DNA of 44,260 nucleotides from Lachnoclostridium sp. An181 (GTDB lineage Bacteria; Bacillota; Clostridia; Lachnospirales; Lachnospiraceae). The stretch is from positions 1 through 44,260 of the forward strand of contig NZ_NFKJ01000017.1 in NCBI RefSeq assembly GCF_002160325.1, read 5' to 3'. The notes beneath the pieces were generated by a model that was given only the letters and a program-made list of their open reading frames with translations, was not told the origin of the DNA and ran no database searches. This document shows, piece after piece, positions 8,454 to 17,237 of this stretch; positions within the stretch are counted from its first letter, which is position 1, and each line of letters starts with the position of its first letter. The position numbers and the translations under genes are program-made.

Positions 8454-8804
8454 TTAAATCAATGTCTCCCACTCATTTTCTTTAAACCCTGTGATAATAC
8501 CTTTTTCCGTGATCAAAATCGGTCTTTTCACGAGCATTCCGTCTGTAGATAAGAGCTCATACTGCTCTTCCTCACTCATGGCAGGAAGTTTATCCTTTAA
8601 TTTCAGTTCTTTGTACTTCAGACCGCTTGTATTAAAAAACCTTTTCAACGGAAGTCCGCTCTTTTGATGCCACTCTCTAAGCTCTTCCTTTGTCGGATTT
8701 TCCTCCACAATATGCCTGTCCACAAAAGATACTTCTCTCTCTTCCAGCCATTTTTTTGCCTTTTTGCAAGTACTGCATTTTGGGTATTCAATAAACATTG
8801 TCAT
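8454..8804 (-). CDS. ArsC/Spx-family thioredoxin-fold protein
   Basis: A 116-residue protein with the N-terminal CSTCKKAKKWL motif (CxxC) and the LVKRPIL motif (the Arg-Pro cis loop) of the arsenate reductase/Spx/YffB family. The CxxC pair is more Spx/MgsR-like than the single-Cys classical ArsC, so a redox-responsive regulator or generic thiol reductase is as likely as an arsenate reductase. The ATG at 8804 has AGGAGG 10 nt upstream. The gap to the PepSY lipoprotein is only 19 nt, so they are probably co-transcribed from the response-regulator-type promoter at 9505-9537. Confidence 0.85.
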   Translation of the reverse strand: MTMFIEYPKCSTCKKAKKWLEEREVSFVDRHIVEENPTKEELREWHQKSGLPLKRFFNTSGLKYKELKLKDKLPAMSEEEQYELLSTDGMLVKRPILITEKGIITGFKENEWETLI

Positions 8805-8823
8805 TCTGACAACTCCTCCTTTT

Positions 8824-9450
8824 CTAATCGTAAATAGACTCCTGCTCCCAGCTGATAAACTCGCCGTTTTCTGCATTCATCTCAAACTCATATTTTGTCT
8901 CTCCGGATACAACACTGCCTTCGTATACCTGCATTCCGTCATCAACCTCAAGGTTCATGCGGATATTTTCCTCCTTTGCTCCCTTTGCTCTCTCCAAAAC
9001 TGCTTTCTTTGCATCTGCCTCGGAAATTCTGGTGCCGGATGTGTTGGCTGTATTTCCCCCATTGTTAAAATCATTTTCCACATCGAAATCCGCACTTAAA
9101 ATGCTGCCGTCCGCTGCACTGATTTCGTAATCATACTCTTTTGTCCCCGCATAGAATTCAACATTATATAAAGAAATCCCGTCGTCAATTTCTTTTTTTA
9201 CCTGGATGGCCGTCACATCATTTTCCGCAACTTTTGCGTTTTCCAAAGCGATCTTCTTAGCCTCTTGCTCCGTGATCTCGCCGGATGTGTTTTGGCCGGA
9301 TCCTTGCTTTGTACCTGCATTCCCTGACATCTTTGTTCCTTCTGTCTTTGTGTTGTCATACTCCGTGTAACTTTCCTTGTCTCCGCATCCTGCCGCTAAA
9401 ATCATCAATCCTGCTGCAATTGCCGCTAATACCATTTTCTTATTTCTCAT
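8824..9450 (-). CDS. PepSY-domain lipoprotein, probable target of the adjacent two-component system
   Basis: A 208-residue exported protein. The ATG at 9450 follows GGAGG by 9 nt; the open frame extends upstream, but without signal or RBS. A signal peptide ends in lipobox LAAGC. After a Thr/Ser/Gly-rich linker come two tandem PepSY domains, about residues 70-140 (EITEQEAKKIALENAK...YDYEIS) and 150-208 (RISEADAKKAVLERAK...YEFEMN). PepSY domains are small extracytoplasmic modules often found beside sensor kinases and peptidases, where they may inhibit or tune them. The gene has its own promoter in the 100-bp gap after the kinase gene, built like that of the response regulator. Confidence 0.9.
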   Translation of the reverse strand: MRNKKMVLAAIAAGLMILAAGCGDKESYTEYDNTKTEGTKMSGNAGTKQGSGQNTSGEITEQEAKKIALENAKVAENDVTAIQVKKEIDDGISLYNVEFYAGTKEYDYEISAADGSILSADFDVENDFNNGGNTANTSGTRISEADAKKAVLERAKGAKEENIRMNLEVDDGMQVYEGSVVSGETKYEFEMNAENGEFISWEQESIYD

Positions 9451-9504
9451 AAAATCATCCTCCATCTTATCTGTACCTATGTTTGTATTCTTTATCTTGA
9501 GGTC

Positions 9505-9537
9505 AGTATATACAGGAAAGATGAAAATAACATTAAA
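9505..9537 (-). promoter_or_regulatory. Promoter with response-regulator direct repeats upstream of PepSY lipoprotein gene
   Basis: On the minus strand: TTTAAT (9537-9532), TTTCAT (9526-9521) starting 11 bp later, then exactly 10 bp to a -10 box TATACT (9510-9505). No good -35 box is present; the second half-site sits where one would be, as expected for an activator-dependent OmpR-type promoter. The 12-mer TTTTCATCTTTC is identical in the response regulator's own promoter. Confidence 0.65.
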
Positions 9538-9550
9538 TCTTTTTACTTTT

Positions 9551-10924
9551 TTATTTTTTTTGCGGAAACCAAAAACCAAAGGTACTTCCCTTTCCTTTTT
9601 CACTTTCTGCCCAAATTTCTCCTCCGTGCATCTGGACAATCCATTTCACCATCGGAAGACCAAGCCCTGCACCGGATTCATCCGGGCGATTTCTTGTTGG
9701 GTCTTCCTGATAAAACCTCTCCCATATATGAGGAAGGGCTTCTCTTGAAATACCGATTCCATTGTCTTTTACAGAACCGCAGATCCGCTCCCCTTCTCTC
9801 CATAGAGCAAATTCCACTATCCCTCCTTCCACGCCATAGCGCACTGCATTGCCAAGTAAGTTCACAAAAAGCCGTATCAGCATCGTTTCATCCGCATACC
9901 CCGTGAGCTCTGGTTCAACTTTTGTATAAATGATAATGCTTTTCTTGTCCGCAATCTCCTGCTGATCTTCTGCTACAATTTCCGCCAGCATACTCAAATC
10001 CACAAGTTCCCTGTTCAGTTCCAGCCGGTTTTGGTCCGCCCTGGAGAGCATCAAAAGCTGTGAGATCATCCTGGACATGGCCGCAGCTTTTCTTTTTATG
10101 ACTTCTACATCTTCTCTGAACTTTTTGGGCATCTCCTCCTCGTCCAAAAGATTTTCACACTGGGAAAGTATGACTGCCACCGGCGTGCGAAGCTCATGTG
10201 AGACATCCGAAGTAAACTGTTTTTCCCTTGCAAACGTTTCTTCCAGCCATTCCAGCATCTGATTGAGACATTGAATAAGTTTGTGCAGCTCATCATTTCC
10301 CCTTCCCTCCGGAATACGTTTGCTCAAATCCCCACTTTCGTAAATCTCTTCAGCTGTCCTTGCTGCTGCATACACTGGTCTCATCACTCTTTTTGTAAAT
10401 CTATATCCAATAAACGCGGTCAAAAGAACCATGAGCGGAAGCAAGATCAATGTAAAGCGCAGAAAAATCGTAATGCTCTCCTCTGCCCTTGTCACTGACA
10501 CAATTCCCCGGACATACAATTTCCCATATCCCTCTATTTCAGCGCTGCTGTCATAAACATACCACCTTGTACCCGAATCCTGCAGAGTCCTTAACTGTCC
10601 TTCCTGCATTGGCGGTATGTCCATGAAACCGTGGGGGATTTTTCCGTAAATGATTTCTGAATTTTCATTGTACACGGAAAGATAGATACCTTGTTCCACT
10701 TCCATAATGTCATTGTCTATATCCAGCCCTCCGTCATCCCACCCGATATCCTGAAATGCATTTTCCACACTTTCTTTCAGCTCTGTCTGGATGGATGCCA
10801 AAATCGTTTCATTGCTCAGGGAGAGGAGGATCGCTATGATAACACAGGCAAGCAAAGTCATAAAGAAAGTATACAAAAGCGTCAGTTTCCATTTTACCGA
10901 AATTTTCATTTTACTTCTTTTCAT
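9551..10924 (-). CDS. Sensor histidine kinase
   Basis: A 457-residue membrane kinase. Membrane helix 1 spans about residues 14-36, an extracytoplasmic sensor 37-150, helix 2 about 152-175, and HAMP 176-229. A HisKA domain has the H-box FTSDVSHELRTP (phospho-acceptor His243), and a HATPase domain has N-box LFVNLLGNAVRY, G1 DNGIGIS and G2 GAGLGLPMVKWIV. Its start overlaps the response-regulator stop by 4 nt (ATGA). The extracytoplasmic region of about 115 residues matches no domain I can name, so the stimulus is unknown. The next genes downstream encode a PepSY lipoprotein and an Spx-like protein. Confidence 0.95.
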   Translation of the reverse strand: MKRSKMKISVKWKLTLLYTFFMTLLACVIIAILLSLSNETILASIQTELKESVENAFQDIGWDDGGLDIDNDIMEVEQGIYLSVYNENSEIIYGKIPHGFMDIPPMQEGQLRTLQDSGTRWYVYDSSAEIEGYGKLYVRGIVSVTRAEESITIFLRFTLILLPLMVLLTAFIGYRFTKRVMRPVYAAARTAEEIYESGDLSKRIPEGRGNDELHKLIQCLNQMLEWLEETFAREKQFTSDVSHELRTPVAVILSQCENLLDEEEMPKKFREDVEVIKRKAAAMSRMISQLLMLSRADQNRLELNRELVDLSMLAEIVAEDQQEIADKKSIIIYTKVEPELTGYADETMLIRLFVNLLGNAVRYGVEGGIVEFALWREGERICGSVKDNGIGISREALPHIWERFYQEDPTRNRPDESGAGLGLPMVKWIVQMHGGEIWAESEKGKGSTFGFWFPQKK

Positions 10925-11595
10925 TTCTGCACCCTCAGCACATACCCCGCGCCCCGGACAGTGTGAATCAGTTTTGGCTCAAATCCGTCGTCAATTTTCT
11001 TTCTCAAATACCGGATATATACATCAATGACATTAGAACCTCCTGCATAGTCATAGTTCCAGATATGCTGCTCGATCTTATCTCTGCCAAGTACGATGCC
11101 CTGGTTTAAAATCAAATACCTTAAAATAGAAAATTCTTTGTTTGACAACACAATCTCCTTATCGCCTCTAAATACCTGATGTGAATCCAGATATACCTTT
11201 AAATCCGCAATCTCATATTTATTTGTCTTCTGTTTCATCTGTTTCCTTGTCATCACACGGATTCTGGCAAGCAGCTCCTCAAAGGCAAACGGTTTCACAA
11301 GGTAATCATCAGCCCCGGTATCCAGTCCTTCCACCCTGTCCTCAATACTGTCCTTTGCTGTCAAAAACAAAACTGGAAGTTTTTCCCCTTTCTTCCTGAT
11401 TTCTTTTAATACTTCAAGTCCTGATTTTTTCGGCATCATGATATCGAGAATTGCTGCATCGTACTCCGTTAATTCAAGATAATCCGCCGCCTCCTCCCCG
11501 TCAAAACAGGCATCCACCGTGTATCCTTCTTTTTCCAGTCTATTTTTGATAATCTTGTTTAAATCCTTTTCATCTTCCGCAATCAATATCCTCAT
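10921..11595 (-). CDS. OmpR/PhoB-family response regulator
   Basis: A 224-residue regulator with an N-terminal receiver (acidic pair Glu7-Asp8, phospho-acceptor Asp51 in ILDIMMP, Thr in LFLTAKD, Lys in LVKPF) and a C-terminal winged-helix domain ending in IHTVRGAGYVL. The ATG at 11595 is preferred over two upstream ATGs because GGAGG is 8 nt before it. It forms one unit with the kinase. Its promoter carries 11-bp-spaced direct repeats, which suggests autoregulation. Confidence 0.95.
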   Translation of the reverse strand: MRILIAEDEKDLNKIIKNRLEKEGYTVDACFDGEEAADYLELTEYDAAILDIMMPKKSGLEVLKEIRKKGEKLPVLFLTAKDSIEDRVEGLDTGADDYLVKPFAFEELLARIRVMTRKQMKQKTNKYEIADLKVYLDSHQVFRGDKEIVLSNKEFSILRYLILNQGIVLGRDKIEQHIWNYDYAGGSNVIDVYIRYLRKKIDDGFEPKLIHTVRGAGYVLRVQK

Positions 11596-11643
11596 TTCCA
11601 TCACCTCCGAATGTTTTCCCTGCTATTTGTATTGTACCACATC

Positions 11644-11676
11644 ATTATAATGACGAAAGATGAAAACAAAATGAAA
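11644..11676 (-). promoter_or_regulatory. Promoter with 11-bp direct repeats upstream of the response regulator gene
   Basis: On the minus strand two TTTCAT half-sites (11676-11671 and 11665-11660) are 11 bp apart, and the second is exactly 10 bp before the -10 box TATAAT (11649-11644). The geometry equals that at 9505-9537 and 30207-30239. The repeats lie just beyond the T-run of the GH20 terminator. Confidence 0.7.
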
Positions 11677-11678
11677 AC

Positions 11679-11721
11679 AAAAAGGAGCACATGGGAACAA
11701 ATAACTGCGCCCCATGTGCTC
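11679..11721 (-). terminator. Terminator of the GH20 gene
   Basis: Perfect 11-bp stem GAGCACATGGG/CCCATGTGCTC with a 15-nt loop. On the minus strand it is followed by CTTTTTG; on the plus strand the stem is also followed by TTTTT. Confidence 0.85.
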
Positions 11722-11750
11722 TTTTTAGTTCTTTTGATTATCGTCTCCGA

Positions 11751-14700
11751 TTATCTTCTTTTTTTCCATACAAACGCTGCTGCTACTGCTGCAAGGATTC
11801 CTGCTGCTGCCGGTAACGCTGCATTTGCCTCGTCTCCTGTCTTAGCAGATTTTGTTGTTGTTCCTTTTGCTGCGTTTGATGTATTGGCTGTATTTGTATC
11901 TTTCTTGTCTGCAGATGTGCCCTTATCGTCAGAGCTTGTCGTTGAACTTCCTGCATTTGCCACTGTACTTCCGTCTGTGCCTTTTGCAGGTGTCAGTTTT
12001 GCGATTGCTCCCTCAAGCGTTTCGGCTGCTGCGTTTACTTCTTCTGCTGTAGCCTGCTCATCTTCATAAACTGCTTTTGCATCTGCAAATGCTGTTCTGA
12101 ATGCCGCAAAACTTGCTGTCTCGTAATCAGCCTCATTCAGTCCTTCCGCCTTATTCAAAAGTTCTTCCAGAGCGGTCTTGTCCGGAATCTTCTGAAGTCC
12201 TGCCATAGCTGTGAGAAGTTCTTTCCATGCTGTGTTGACTTCTTCCTGCATTGCATCGCCGTCTGCCTGCACTGCTTTTGCAGCCTCAAGTGCTGTCACA
12301 AACGCTTCTTTTCCATCATCCAGATAGGAATCAATGTTGTTATTCATCTCTTCTGCAAGCGCGATCACTTTCGCAAGGTCTGTCTTGTCTCCCTGTTTGA
12401 AGGACAGATACTGCATTGCACTGATGAGCTCTTTCCATGCATTGTCGACCATTTCCTGAGTTACAGTCGTATCACCATCCTGCACTCTCTTCAGAATGTC
12501 TTTTGCATTTTCAAGCGCTGCATTGTATCTTTCCACTACAGATTCCACTACACCCTCTGTACTTACGTTCTCTGTAAGAGAAAGTGCATACTCAAGAACT
12601 GCTGTGGAAACTTCTTCTGTTGGTTCTTCCGGCTGATCCGCCTCGTTTCTGTAAAGATTGAATTCAGCAGCACATCCATGCGTACCATTTTTATCTCCGG
12701 TTCCATCTTTTGCAATAAATTTTACAAATCTTGCCTCAACCGGATCAAATTTTACAGTCTTCAAATTTGCATTAGCTTCCCATGTGCCATCAGCAATAAT
12801 CTGTGTCCAGTCTCCGTCTTCGCCTGTCTGGCTGACAAACAGATCATATTTTGTGATCTGACCATTTTTGCTGCCATCCTGTCTTGGAAGATAACTGAAC
12901 TTATCAATGGAGATTGTATCATTCATATCGATCACGATCTCTGCCGGAAGCCCTTTATACGGACTCCACTGTGAATGCCAGAATGTGGACTCATCCCCAT
13001 CAAATGCGTTGGTAATTTCTCCACCCGGCTGCTGATTATCTGTTGTCACAGTAAATGTAGAAGAATCGATCATTGTAGGATCTACATATTTACCCTTAGT
13101 AACAGATACATTGTCGATCACTGCATGCACTGCATTTTCTTTGGAACCAATTCTCTCGATCGGCAGCCTGAGTGTGGAAATGGAGATATTGTCCGCTTTC
13201 TTCATGCCGGCATCTGTATAGGAGCCTACTGCACTATAAGCGTCACCATCCACGTAAAGTGTTGTCTTTGTTCCTTCTGTTGCGATCACAAGGTGAACTT
13301 TTTCATTGACCGGAAGTTTGTATCCAAAGGAGTAGTCATAGTTCTCTCTTGTAAATCCAAGTGTGCCATCTTCCATGATGCGGATATCATGTGAATCATA
13401 TTCTGCATCTGTCTCAAAAAGAATCTGGCCTGGCTGCGCCTCTTCTGTCAACGTGATATCAAAAGAGAGCATATTTCCACTGCCAAGTTTATCAATTGGC
13501 GTGCTTACATAACTTTCTTCTCCATTCAGTTTCAACTCTCCATTTTCAATGGTTGCGCCTTTGCCTTCTGCTAAATCTCTTCCATTTTCAGAGCTGTCTT
13601 TGAACTCTTTTCCTTCCTCAAAAGAGTAGTCCATGTATTCATTGTTGCTGTCCGCATCTTCCACAGCGTATGGATTGTTTGTCGGAGCTTCTCCGATTTC
13701 TTCTACTGCTGCCTCCATCTCCTGGAAGGTAAGGTCTTCGCCGTCTCCCCACAGCTTGCTTGCCATTGTCGGAGCTGCATCTGCAAATCTGTCGTAAATG
13801 TCTGCCTCGGAAATACCGTTGGAACGTTTGTCCACGCTGTCGTTCCAGATAGCATAAGCACTTCCCAGCATCTGCTCGGAACCTGCCGGAACAACGGAAC
13901 CTCCCATGTTGTTTGGCTCCCAGGTATTGTAAAGATTCTGTGTATTCAGGTAATCATAGTAATATCCGGCTGCCGGAACCATGTAGAGTGTACCGTCCAC
14001 CATATTGATCAGATCATAGCCGTCGTTGTACATCTCAATTGGATTTGCCCATCCAGTGTTCCAGATGTTCATCTGAACATTATCGCTGCGAACCGGAGTT
14101 TCTCCTTTACGCATAGAGAGACTTCCCCACAGACGAACTGTACGTCCGGAATCCTGCACATATTTCAACATATCATCCGTGAATTTTCTGAACTGTTCTG
14201 CATATGTACCATCGTATTCGTCTGTACCTACATTTACGATTGTATTTTCATCAAATACCGGATTCTCTCCATTTAAGTACTCATCCCAGATGGACTGTAC
14301 AAATTCAAGGGATTCATCGTATTTACTGTACAGATTCAAATGGTCTGTCTCGCGGCCATTCTCACCAAATTTCAGATCCGGGCGAACCTTTGTAAGTGCA
14401 AGGGAATGCGCCGGTGTATCGAATTCCGGAACAATATCAACGCCTTTCTTTCTTGCCTCCTGAATCCAGGAACGGAACTCATCCTTTGTATAGAACAGAT
14501 CCTTGCTTGTCATATCTGCTTTGTTAAGGCCGCCGTTGCCGCCTTCTTTGATATCTGACTCCAGACGGAATCCAGAATATGCAAGCATCTCATCCTCTCC
14601 GGCATTCTGATAGTCTTCAAGGAAGATGTAGTTATCATTTAAGTGAACCTGGAAGTCATTCATCTTATACCATGTCATCTCTTTTAAGATGGAATTCAAT

Positions 14701-16451
14701 GTCTCTCTGGAAATTGGTTTTCTCGCAACGTCCAGCATGAAACCTCTCAGTTCGTATTTTGGATAGTCTCTCACTTCACCTTTTGCAATGGTGTTGCCTG
14801 TCTGGCTCAATACCTGAAGGATGGAACGAGTTGCCCAGTAAGCGCCCTGCTTGTCCACAGCTTCTGTCTTTAAGACATCGCCCACTTCCATATAATATCC
14901 TTCTTCTTTCAGGCCAGCGTCTTCGCTTCCAAGTGTAAAGTAAAAATCATGTGCTTTTGCATCGCTTTCTGCACCGTATACAATTTCAATGTCTTTTCCT
15001 GTCACATCTTTGTAGTCCTTTTTGAACTCTTGAGCCATGTAGGAAAGATCATCTTTGTATGTCTCGTTGATCACAATCCTGGAGGCATCGCTTGTCTCAA
15101 AATTTCCTTCTGCGCCTGCCCACTCAGCAAGTTCCGGTACAACAACCGGTTTTTCATTTCCAGTGTTTTCCGTGATCTTTCCCGGAACAGTTACCTGGAA
15201 TGCAGAAGTCTCAAGAGTCTCTTCTCCTCTTTTCAGTCTGAAGTTTACTTCCACTGTGGTATCTACCAATGGCTGATAAATGGTCAAATCTCTGTCAATA
15301 ATCTGCTCATAGTCTGCACCGACGAATTCGATCTCAACTCCAGCCGGAACTTCAGGCATCACAAACTTATCCTGCCCTTTCTGTACCTGCGGAACCTCAA
15401 GCGTGGATGCAATTTCGCTTAAGGACTGATTTTCCTCAATATCTATCACATCCGGATAAGCTTCAAACTCATATACAGATACCGTATCCCATGTCACACC
15501 TTCTGAAGTGGAATCAAATGCATTGACATACAGTCTTACATATTTTGCAGTTTCCACCTGATCAAACGCAATGGTCTGTGTCTTTTCTGCCGGAGCAGCT
15601 GTAAATGATTTTACATCTTTCCACTCCTGTCCATCATTGGAAACCTGGATTTTGTAATCTGTTGCATTTCTTCTCTCCCATTCAAGCACAACAGTTCCTA
15701 TCTTGGTCTCTTCGTCGAACTCCAGCTGCAGCCATTTCTGACCTTTGCCCACATCACTTGCCCACCTGGATTTCGTATCATCCTCTGAACCTTTTCCGTC
15801 ATTTGCCTTGTCAGCAGTAAACGCAGTACCTGATTCATAGCCGTTGGCTGTCGCAGTTGCGTCAAGTGCTAGGTTGGCCTCTGTCTTTTCCTGGAGGATT
15901 TCAAATTCGTAGAGTGAGACAGACTGCCAGTTCAGGTCTCCCGGTGTATAGCCGTCAACTACCAATTTTACGAATCTTCCTGTTGCAGGTTTTTCAAGCT
16001 CAATTCTGGTGGTCAAAGACGAAATCTCTTCTTTATCCGGTTTGGTATAAACCGTGCTGTACTCACTTCCATCTTCCGATACCTGGATCTTAAAGGATGT
16101 AATGTTCGTGCGTTCCCATTCAATTACAAAACTGTCAAATGTCTTGCTCTCGTTAAGGTCAACAGTGAGCACTTTTTCGCCCTGGTTTGTGTCCTGGTTT
16201 GTGGACCATCTGGACTGTTCCGGTTTCTCCGCATCGCGGTTCACGATACCGTCAATCGCCTTGTCCGCACCCCAGTAATCTGTCTCTGCATCATTCACCG
16301 TAGCTGTTCCGCCAAGTGCATGGTTCACAGTGTAGGTCAAATCTCTTGCAGCCAGCTCACGAGCGCTTGCCTGGAACGGCATCACGGATGTAACAAGCAT
16401 GGAGGCTGCTACTACGGATACCACTCCTTTTTTTAATTTTTTGTTTTTCAT
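11751..16451 (-). CDS. Secreted, wall-anchored GH20 beta-N-acetylhexosaminidase with discoidin, LamG-like and FIVAR modules
   Basis: A 1566-residue exoenzyme that should release GlcNAc/GalNAc-type sugars, or a disaccharide, from host glycans. Order: signal peptide (1-30, QASA); two F5/8C (CBM32-like) domains (about 38-186, 190-335); an Ig-like stretch (340-430); GH20b helper domain (440-565); GH20 barrel (570-900) with HLNDN, PEFDTPAH and the catalytic Asp744-Glu745 in NVGTDEYDG; LamG-like domain (about 960-1120); a third F5/8C (1130-1275); three helical units ending in FIVAR (1280-1490); Thr/Ser/Lys-rich linker; and KSAKTGD plus hydrophobic helix plus KKRR. The usual hexosaminidase motif is GGDE; here it is GTDE, so the specificity may differ (for example lacto-N-biosidase-like). 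The RBS AAGGAGG precedes the ATG. It is transcribed alone, with a terminator before the response-regulator gene. Confidence 0.93.
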   Translation of the reverse strand: MKNKKLKKGVVSVVAASMLVTSVMPFQASARELAARDLTYTVNHALGGTATVNDAETDYWGADKAIDGIVNRDAEKPEQSRWSTNQDTNQGEKVLTVDLNESKTFDSFVIEWERTNITSFKIQVSEDGSEYSTVYTKPDKEEISSLTTRIELEKPATGRFVKLVVDGYTPGDLNWQSVSLYEFEILQEKTEANLALDATATANGYESGTAFTADKANDGKGSEDDTKSRWASDVGKGQKWLQLEFDEETKIGTVVLEWERRNATDYKIQVSNDGQEWKDVKSFTAAPAEKTQTIAFDQVETAKYVRLYVNAFDSTSEGVTWDTVSVYEFEAYPDVIDIEENQSLSEIASTLEVPQVQKGQDKFVMPEVPAGVEIEFVGADYEQIIDRDLTIYQPLVDTTVEVNFRLKRGEETLETSAFQVTVPGKITENTGNEKPVVVPELAEWAGAEGNFETSDASRIVINETYKDDLSYMAQEFKKDYKDVTGKDIEIVYGAESDAKAHDFYFTLGSEDAGLKEEGYYMEVGDVLKTEAVDKQGAYWATRSILQVLSQTGNTIAKGEVRDYPKYELRGFMLDVARKPISRETLNSILKEMTWYKMNDFQVHLNDNYIFLEDYQNAGEDEMLAYSGFRLESDIKEGGNGGLNKADMTSKDLFYTKDEFRSWIQEARKKGVDIVPEFDTPAHSLALTKVRPDLKFGENGRETDHLNLYSKYDESLEFVQSIWDEYLNGENPVFDENTIVNVGTDEYDGTYAEQFRKFTDDMLKYVQDSGRTVRLWGSLSMRKGETPVRSDNVQMNIWNTGWANPIEMYNDGYDLINMVDGTLYMVPAAGYYYDYLNTQNLYNTWEPNNMGGSVVPAGSEQMLGSAYAIWNDSVDKRSNGISEADIYDRFADAAPTMASKLWGDGEDLTFQEMEAAVEEIGEAPTNNPYAVEDADSNNEYMDYSFEEGKEFKDSSENGRDLAEGKGATIENGELKLNGEESYVSTPIDKLGSGNMLSFDITLTEEAQPGQILFETDAEYDSHDIRIMEDGTLGFTRENYDYSFGYKLPVNEKVHLVIATEGTKTTLYVDGDAYSAVGSYTDAGMKKADNISISTLRLPIERIGSKENAVHAVIDNVSVTKGKYVDPTMIDSSTFTVTTDNQQPGGEITNAFDGDESTFWHSQWSPYKGLPAEIVIDMNDTISIDKFSYLPRQDGSKNGQITKYDLFVSQTGEDGDWTQIIADGTWEANANLKTVKFDPVEARFVKFIAKDGTGDKNGTHGCAAEFNLYRNEADQPEEPTEEVSTAVLEYALSLTENVSTEGVVESVVERYNAALENAKDILKRVQDGDTTVTQEMVDNAWKELISAMQYLSFKQGDKTDLAKVIALAEEMNNNIDSYLDDGKEAFVTALEAAKAVQADGDAMQEEVNTAWKELLTAMAGLQKIPDKTALEELLNKAEGLNEADYETASFAAFRTAFADAKAVYEDEQATAEEVNAAAETLEGAIAKLTPAKGTDGSTVANAGSSTTSSDDKGTSADKKDTNTANTSNAAKGTTTKSAKTGDEANAALPAAAGILAAVAAAFVWKKRR

Positions 16452-16636
16452 AATGCTTGTCCTCCTTTACACATTGTCATCTTACCACAATCTGGTTTGA
16501 AAAAGAACCCCTATTTCTATAATATTTCCCCAATCAATTTCTTACTTTTTTGATTTAACACATCTTCTTTTTATTCATTATTTACATATATAATAAATGT
16601 AAATATTCCCGTTAAAAAGTTTTGTTAAAATAGGAA

Positions 16637-16671
16637 TTGACAAACAAATTTTATCACTATATACTGTATAT
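16637..16671 (+). promoter_or_regulatory. Sigma-A promoter with overlapping palindrome for marR-ABC operon
   Basis: TTGACA (16637-16642), 17-bp spacer, TATACT (16660-16665). A 13-bp palindrome ATATAC-T-GTATAT (16659-16671) covers the -10 box, a plausible binding site for the MarR repressor encoded next. An imperfect pair AATTAGTT/AACAATTT lies just downstream and could be a second half-site. The rest of the gap (16452-16636) is AT-rich; I could not define the GH20 promoter in it. Confidence 0.75.
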
Positions 16672-16718
16672 GCTGTAATTAGTTAGGTAGCGAACAATTT
16701 ATTTTGGAGGTGAATCAA

Positions 16719-17237
16719 ATGGACTCAACATCTGAGGGCATTGCCGATAAAAAGAATTGTAAAGATGCCGGGCGACTTATCAATATTCTTTCCAATCAGC
16801 TCAAGCGCCATTTTCTATTGCCGGACGCAGACAGCGGTCTGACACATATGCAGCGTAATATTTTACATTTCATTTTATTCGCCAGCCTCCACAGGGAAAT
16901 TTACCAAAAAGATATTGAAGAAGAATTTCAAATCCGCAAATCCACTGCTACAGGGATTCTGCAGCTGATGGAGAAAAACGGATTTATCAAAAGAGAGAGC
17001 GTTGCCAGAGATGCAAGGCTAAAAAAACTTCTCCCAACTGCAAAATCTTTGGCTCTGCGAAACGACATTCTCCAAAATATCCAAAAAGTAGAACAGAAAA
17101 TGCTGCACGGCATCCCTGAGTTTGAGCTGGAAATGTGTATGAACACATTGCAGAAAATGTCCGAAAATCTGATGATGGACGAACAGAAACTAAAACAAAA
17201 TAATCAAGGAGGACGACATGAACAGAAAGTTATTTAA
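16719..17237 (+). CDS. MarR-family transcriptional regulator
   Basis: A 172-residue winged-helix repressor. The core (about residues 20-145) has the recognition region YQKDIEEEFQIRKSTATGILQLMEKNGFIKRE followed by the wing VARDARLKKLLPT. The ATG at 16719 has GGAGG 8 nt upstream. It overlaps the first ABC exporter gene by 20 bp, the usual layout where a MarR protein represses its own exporter operon. The palindrome over its -10 box supports autorepression. The ligand is unknown, probably a substrate of the pump. Confidence 0.9.
   Translation: MDSTSEGIADKKNCKDAGRLINILSNQLKRHFLLPDADSGLTHMQRNILHFILFASLHREIYQKDIEEEFQIRKSTATGILQLMEKNGFIKRESVARDARLKKLLPTAKSLALRNDILQNIQKVEQKMLHGIPEFELEMCMNTLQKMSENLMMDEQKLKQNNQGGRHEQKVI

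Noticed and set aside
8454-8804. Naming the ArsC-like gene arsC
   Set aside because: No other arsenic gene is nearby, and the CxxC motif fits Spx-type proteins at least as well.
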